NCBI GenBank assembly: GCA_021014325.1
Contig: CM037461.1
Span: forward strand, 6,973,501 to 7,037,500
DNA: 64,000 nt
Source of the DNA: Plazaster borealis
Lineage: Eukaryota > Echinodermata > Asteroidea > Forcipulatida > Labidiasteridae
Reading direction: 5' to 3'
Below the pieces are notes generated by a model. That model saw only the letters and a list, made by a program, of their open reading frames with translations. It was not told the origin of the DNA and did not search any database. This document shows, piece by piece, positions 62,011 through 64,000 of the stretch (positions are counted from its first letter, which is position 1; each line of letters opens with the position of its first letter). The position numbers and the translations under genes were made by a program.

Positions 62011-62306
62011 TTCTCAATCATCCTATCTGAAATTAATTTATCTGCAAATAAGATTGTTGTTTTACAAAAGCATATGGCGCTCTACAGGTGTTTTGGTATT
62101 TGGGGTTTTTCCACTCCATTTTGAAAGGATTGCTTAATAGCGACCTCTGTTTTTTCTACTACCATTGGATAGATATAGGGCTATGTAAAATAAACATTAT
62201 GTATTTTGATTAATTACTTATATTCAATAGTATGGCCAGCTGTTACATTGAATGTTTTACTTTAAGTAGTGCATGAATAATTTGTTGTTTGTTTTTATTT
62301 CCACAG

Positions 62307-62346
62307 CTCCCGAGGCAATTGAACAGAAGCAAGACATGAGAGATAG
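62307..62346 (+). CDS. PLCL: PLC-like protein (PLCL/PRIP) 40-nt micro-exon, PH to EF-hand linker
   Basis: Small exon after acceptor tttccacag. With the base carried from 60269 it reads SPEAIEQKQDMRDR, the polar linker between the PH domain and the first EF-hand helix. Reading on genomically gives Y-P-stop within three codons and there is no usable GT donor, so the exon would look broken under normal splicing rules. It ends at AG (62346) immediately before ATATCCTT, a minor-spliceosome donor. Joining to 63135 completes the Arg codon (AG+A) and continues WLQEMFEKA, as expected for the first EF-hand helix of PLC family proteins. The recognition rests on frame, phase and splice signals together. 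Confidence 0.88.
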
Positions 62347-63134
62347 ATATCCTTGAGTCTGATTCCCTGAAACACACAGTGATTGTAATGTAGGCGTTCA
62401 TCTCAAAAAGGGGGTCACACTATTTTACTTTCTTTTTTGAAGTTGTTTGACTTGTTTTTATTATCCTACTTTTTCTCGCTGAATCTTCCCTGAAAAGATT
62501 CTTATGTGTGTATACCTCAGAATTACTTTAACTTGGTACAGACATATATACTCAATTAGATGAAAATATAAGAATGAGGTGTTGAATTACACTTATCAAA
62601 AGTTTGATATTCAAAAAACAAAAAACAAAAACCAACATCTCTCCTGAACTATACATTAGATTTTAAAATTTGTTTTGTATTTGTATTATTTAATTATTAT
62701 TGTTTTTATTTTTTGCGCCTTCTCATACAACCCAATTTTTACAGGACATTTAGATTCACCAACTGCACTGCATGCTTAAAGAGATGTAAGCAGTTCTTTT
62801 GTATAATTACATGGGTTTTTTGTGAGGAACTGATTCATGAGTATAATATGGCACTCACATGTCCTCTGTCCGCATCCATCTAAAAACATAAAGAAAATAT
62901 GTCTCACATCTTTCGCCTGTTTTGATAACCAGAGCTTAGGCTTTGACTTTGGCTTAGGCACTGTTTGCTTTTCTGAAGTACTTTATTGAAAGTGAACGGT
63001 TTCAAAGTTACTGACGGAACCTAAGCCCAAACTGTGATTTTCAAAAGGGCTTATAATACATAGAGAAAATACAGCAAACACAAAGCCTTCAATGTTTGAA
63101 AGTTCATTGTCCTTAACTCTTGGCTTATTAGCAC
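62347..63134 (+). other. U12-type AT-AC intron
   Basis: The 788-nt intron starts with ATATCCTTGA, matching the U12 AT-AC donor consensus ATATCCTT. It ends in TTAGCAC with terminal AC at 63133-63134. A TCCTTAAC branch-site match lies at 63110-63117, about 18 nt before the 3' end. Using these sites restores a continuous PLCL reading frame (DMRDR then WLQEMFEK). The conventional AG at 63140-63141 region (ttacag) would remove Trp-Leu-Gln and has no matching GT donor. The minor spliceosome must therefore be active in this organism if the gene is expressed as predicted. Confidence 0.9.
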
Positions 63135-63264
63135 ATGGTTACAGGAAATGTTTGAGAAGGCTGCAGGGGACCAGGTGGGCCAGCTGGATGAGTTTGAAGT
63201 CATGCAACTAATGAAGAAACTTAACAACAGTGTCACCTCAATGAGAGTTAGACAAAAGTTTAAG
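63135..63264 (+). CDS. PLCL: PLC-like protein (PLCL/PRIP) exon, first EF-hand
   Basis: Exon of 130 nt after the AC acceptor, ending in phase 0 at AAG|GTTTGT. It encodes WLQEMFEKAAGDQVGQLDE, then FEVMQLMKKLNNSVTS and MRVRQKFK: helix-loop-helix EF-hand 1 plus the start of the next helix. In the 12-residue loop (A-G-D-Q-V-G-Q-L-D-E-F-E) the central Gly, Leu-8 and Glu-12 are kept. Position 1 is Ala and position 5 is Val, so canonical calcium coordination is unlikely. The remaining EF-hands, X/Y domain and C2 domain must lie beyond the right edge; I see no further exon before 64000. Confidence 0.9.
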
Positions 63265-63563
63265 GTTTGTAAAAGACTCGTCTTTGCTGACTGTTTTGTT
63301 CACCTTTTATCAGAACTTTTTTTTTTTTGGAACTGGGCAAGAGTTTTGGATGTTGCAGTGTAAAAGATTCGTAATCCGTGCTTTTGTAGGTTTGAGATAT
63401 AACAACTCTTCGATGTTGACTATAAACTCGTAACAGTTTAACTTATAACAAAAAATAAATTTCATGGTCAAACTGGCCTCTTGTCAGCTGACACACTCAA
63501 TGGTGAAGCAAATAAGACTAATGCTCTAGAATGCAGGGATTCCACAATGTACAATGTACAATG

Positions 63564-63731
63564 CACTGCTAAAAATGGTATTCTTGAAATAAGAACAAAT
63601 CTTATTTCAAAAAACTTGTCTTATGTCACTCCCAAAACTCTTAATAGAAACAATTTCTAGGGAGTGACACAAGAATGTTTTTCTTGAAATAAGATGTTGT
63701 TCCTATTTCAAGAATACAATTTTTAGCAGTG
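63564..63731. mobile_element. Short palindromic MITE (CACTGCTAAAAA ends)
   Basis: Begins CACTGCTAAAAATGGTATTC and ends ATACAATTTTTAGCAGTG. Inner inverted blocks are TCTTGAAATAAG/CTATTTCAAGA and GTCACTCCC/GGGAGTGAC. The termini resemble hAT-type MITEs. About 168 bp. Confidence 0.7.
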
Positions 63732-63904
63732 TGTACATGTATATTACAACAAATGCGAAGAATTGAGTTTAAAAATATTGATGGTGCTGTATCTCCACAT
63801 CACCAACTATGGGCCTGAGGCAAGGCAGACTAATCTGATTACAGTCCAAACTTTTGGCTGTTACTATAAACTGTATAACAGGATTTTGGAGGATTTGTGA
63901 ACTG

Positions 63905-64000
63905 TGATTGTGGCATGTAATGTCTGAGTGGATTAGTGCATCGCACTCATGTTCTGGTGAAGAAATCATCAGGGTGTAGGTTCTAACCCGGTCAGGACAC
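63905..64000 (+). mobile_element. tRNA-derived SINE head cut by window end
   Basis: ATGTCTGAGTGGATTAGTGC (A box) and GTTCTAACCCGGTCAGGACAC (degenerate B box) with the expected spacing. Confidence 0.5.

Noticed and set aside
63135..63147. Conventional AG acceptor before GAAATG as the exon start
   Set aside because: No GT donor fits upstream, phase would break, and conserved Trp-Leu would be lost; the U12 sites explain all three.

Overview
The window is non-coding-rich eukaryotic DNA from a marine invertebrate deuterostome. An echinoderm, probably a sea star, is my best guess. That guess rests on AT-rich intronic DNA, abundant short tRNA-derived SINEs, foldback MITEs and the vertebrate-like exon and protein structure of the one recognisable gene. 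No species-specific marker was found. There are no bacterial features: no operons, CRISPR array or long intact ORFs. Almost all ORFs over 60 codons are chance frames or lie inside repeats.

The only gene I can support lies on the + strand at the right end. Four consecutive exons (58825-58974, 60054-60269, 62307-62346, 63135-63264) encode 179 codons of a pleckstrin-homology domain followed by the start of an EF-hand region. The protein matches the phospholipase C-like family (PLCL, also called PRIP). All exon phases agree. The gene continues beyond the right edge, so the X/Y barrel and C2 domains are not seen. The third intron (62347-63134) is a textbook minor-spliceosome AT-AC intron, with an ATATCCTT donor, a TCCTTAAC branch site and a terminal AC. 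Its removal restores the reading frame exactly.

Upstream, two short ATG-containing segments (14147-14189 and 38265-38304) end at plausible donors in the phase needed by the exon at 58825. They are candidate alternative first exons; the first would make intron 1 about 44.6 kb. The canonical N-terminal exon may also lie left of the window.

The rest is repeats. I recognise: piggyBac-like MITEs with TTAA ends; a multi-copy MITE family whose ends read TTAAAGGCATCGTACACGTT; a Tc1/mariner-type foldback inserted at a TA inside a 29-bp tandem repeat; a CR1/L2-type LINE 3' end interrupted by a MITE; tRNA-derived SINEs in several subfamilies, some with internal tandem duplications; a 42-bp minisatellite open on both strands; a hammerhead-ribozyme-like core; and several perfect hairpins. 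No new multi-gene system was found. The best leads are the AT-AC intron, the candidate alternative first exons, the hammerhead-like element and the nested insertions.
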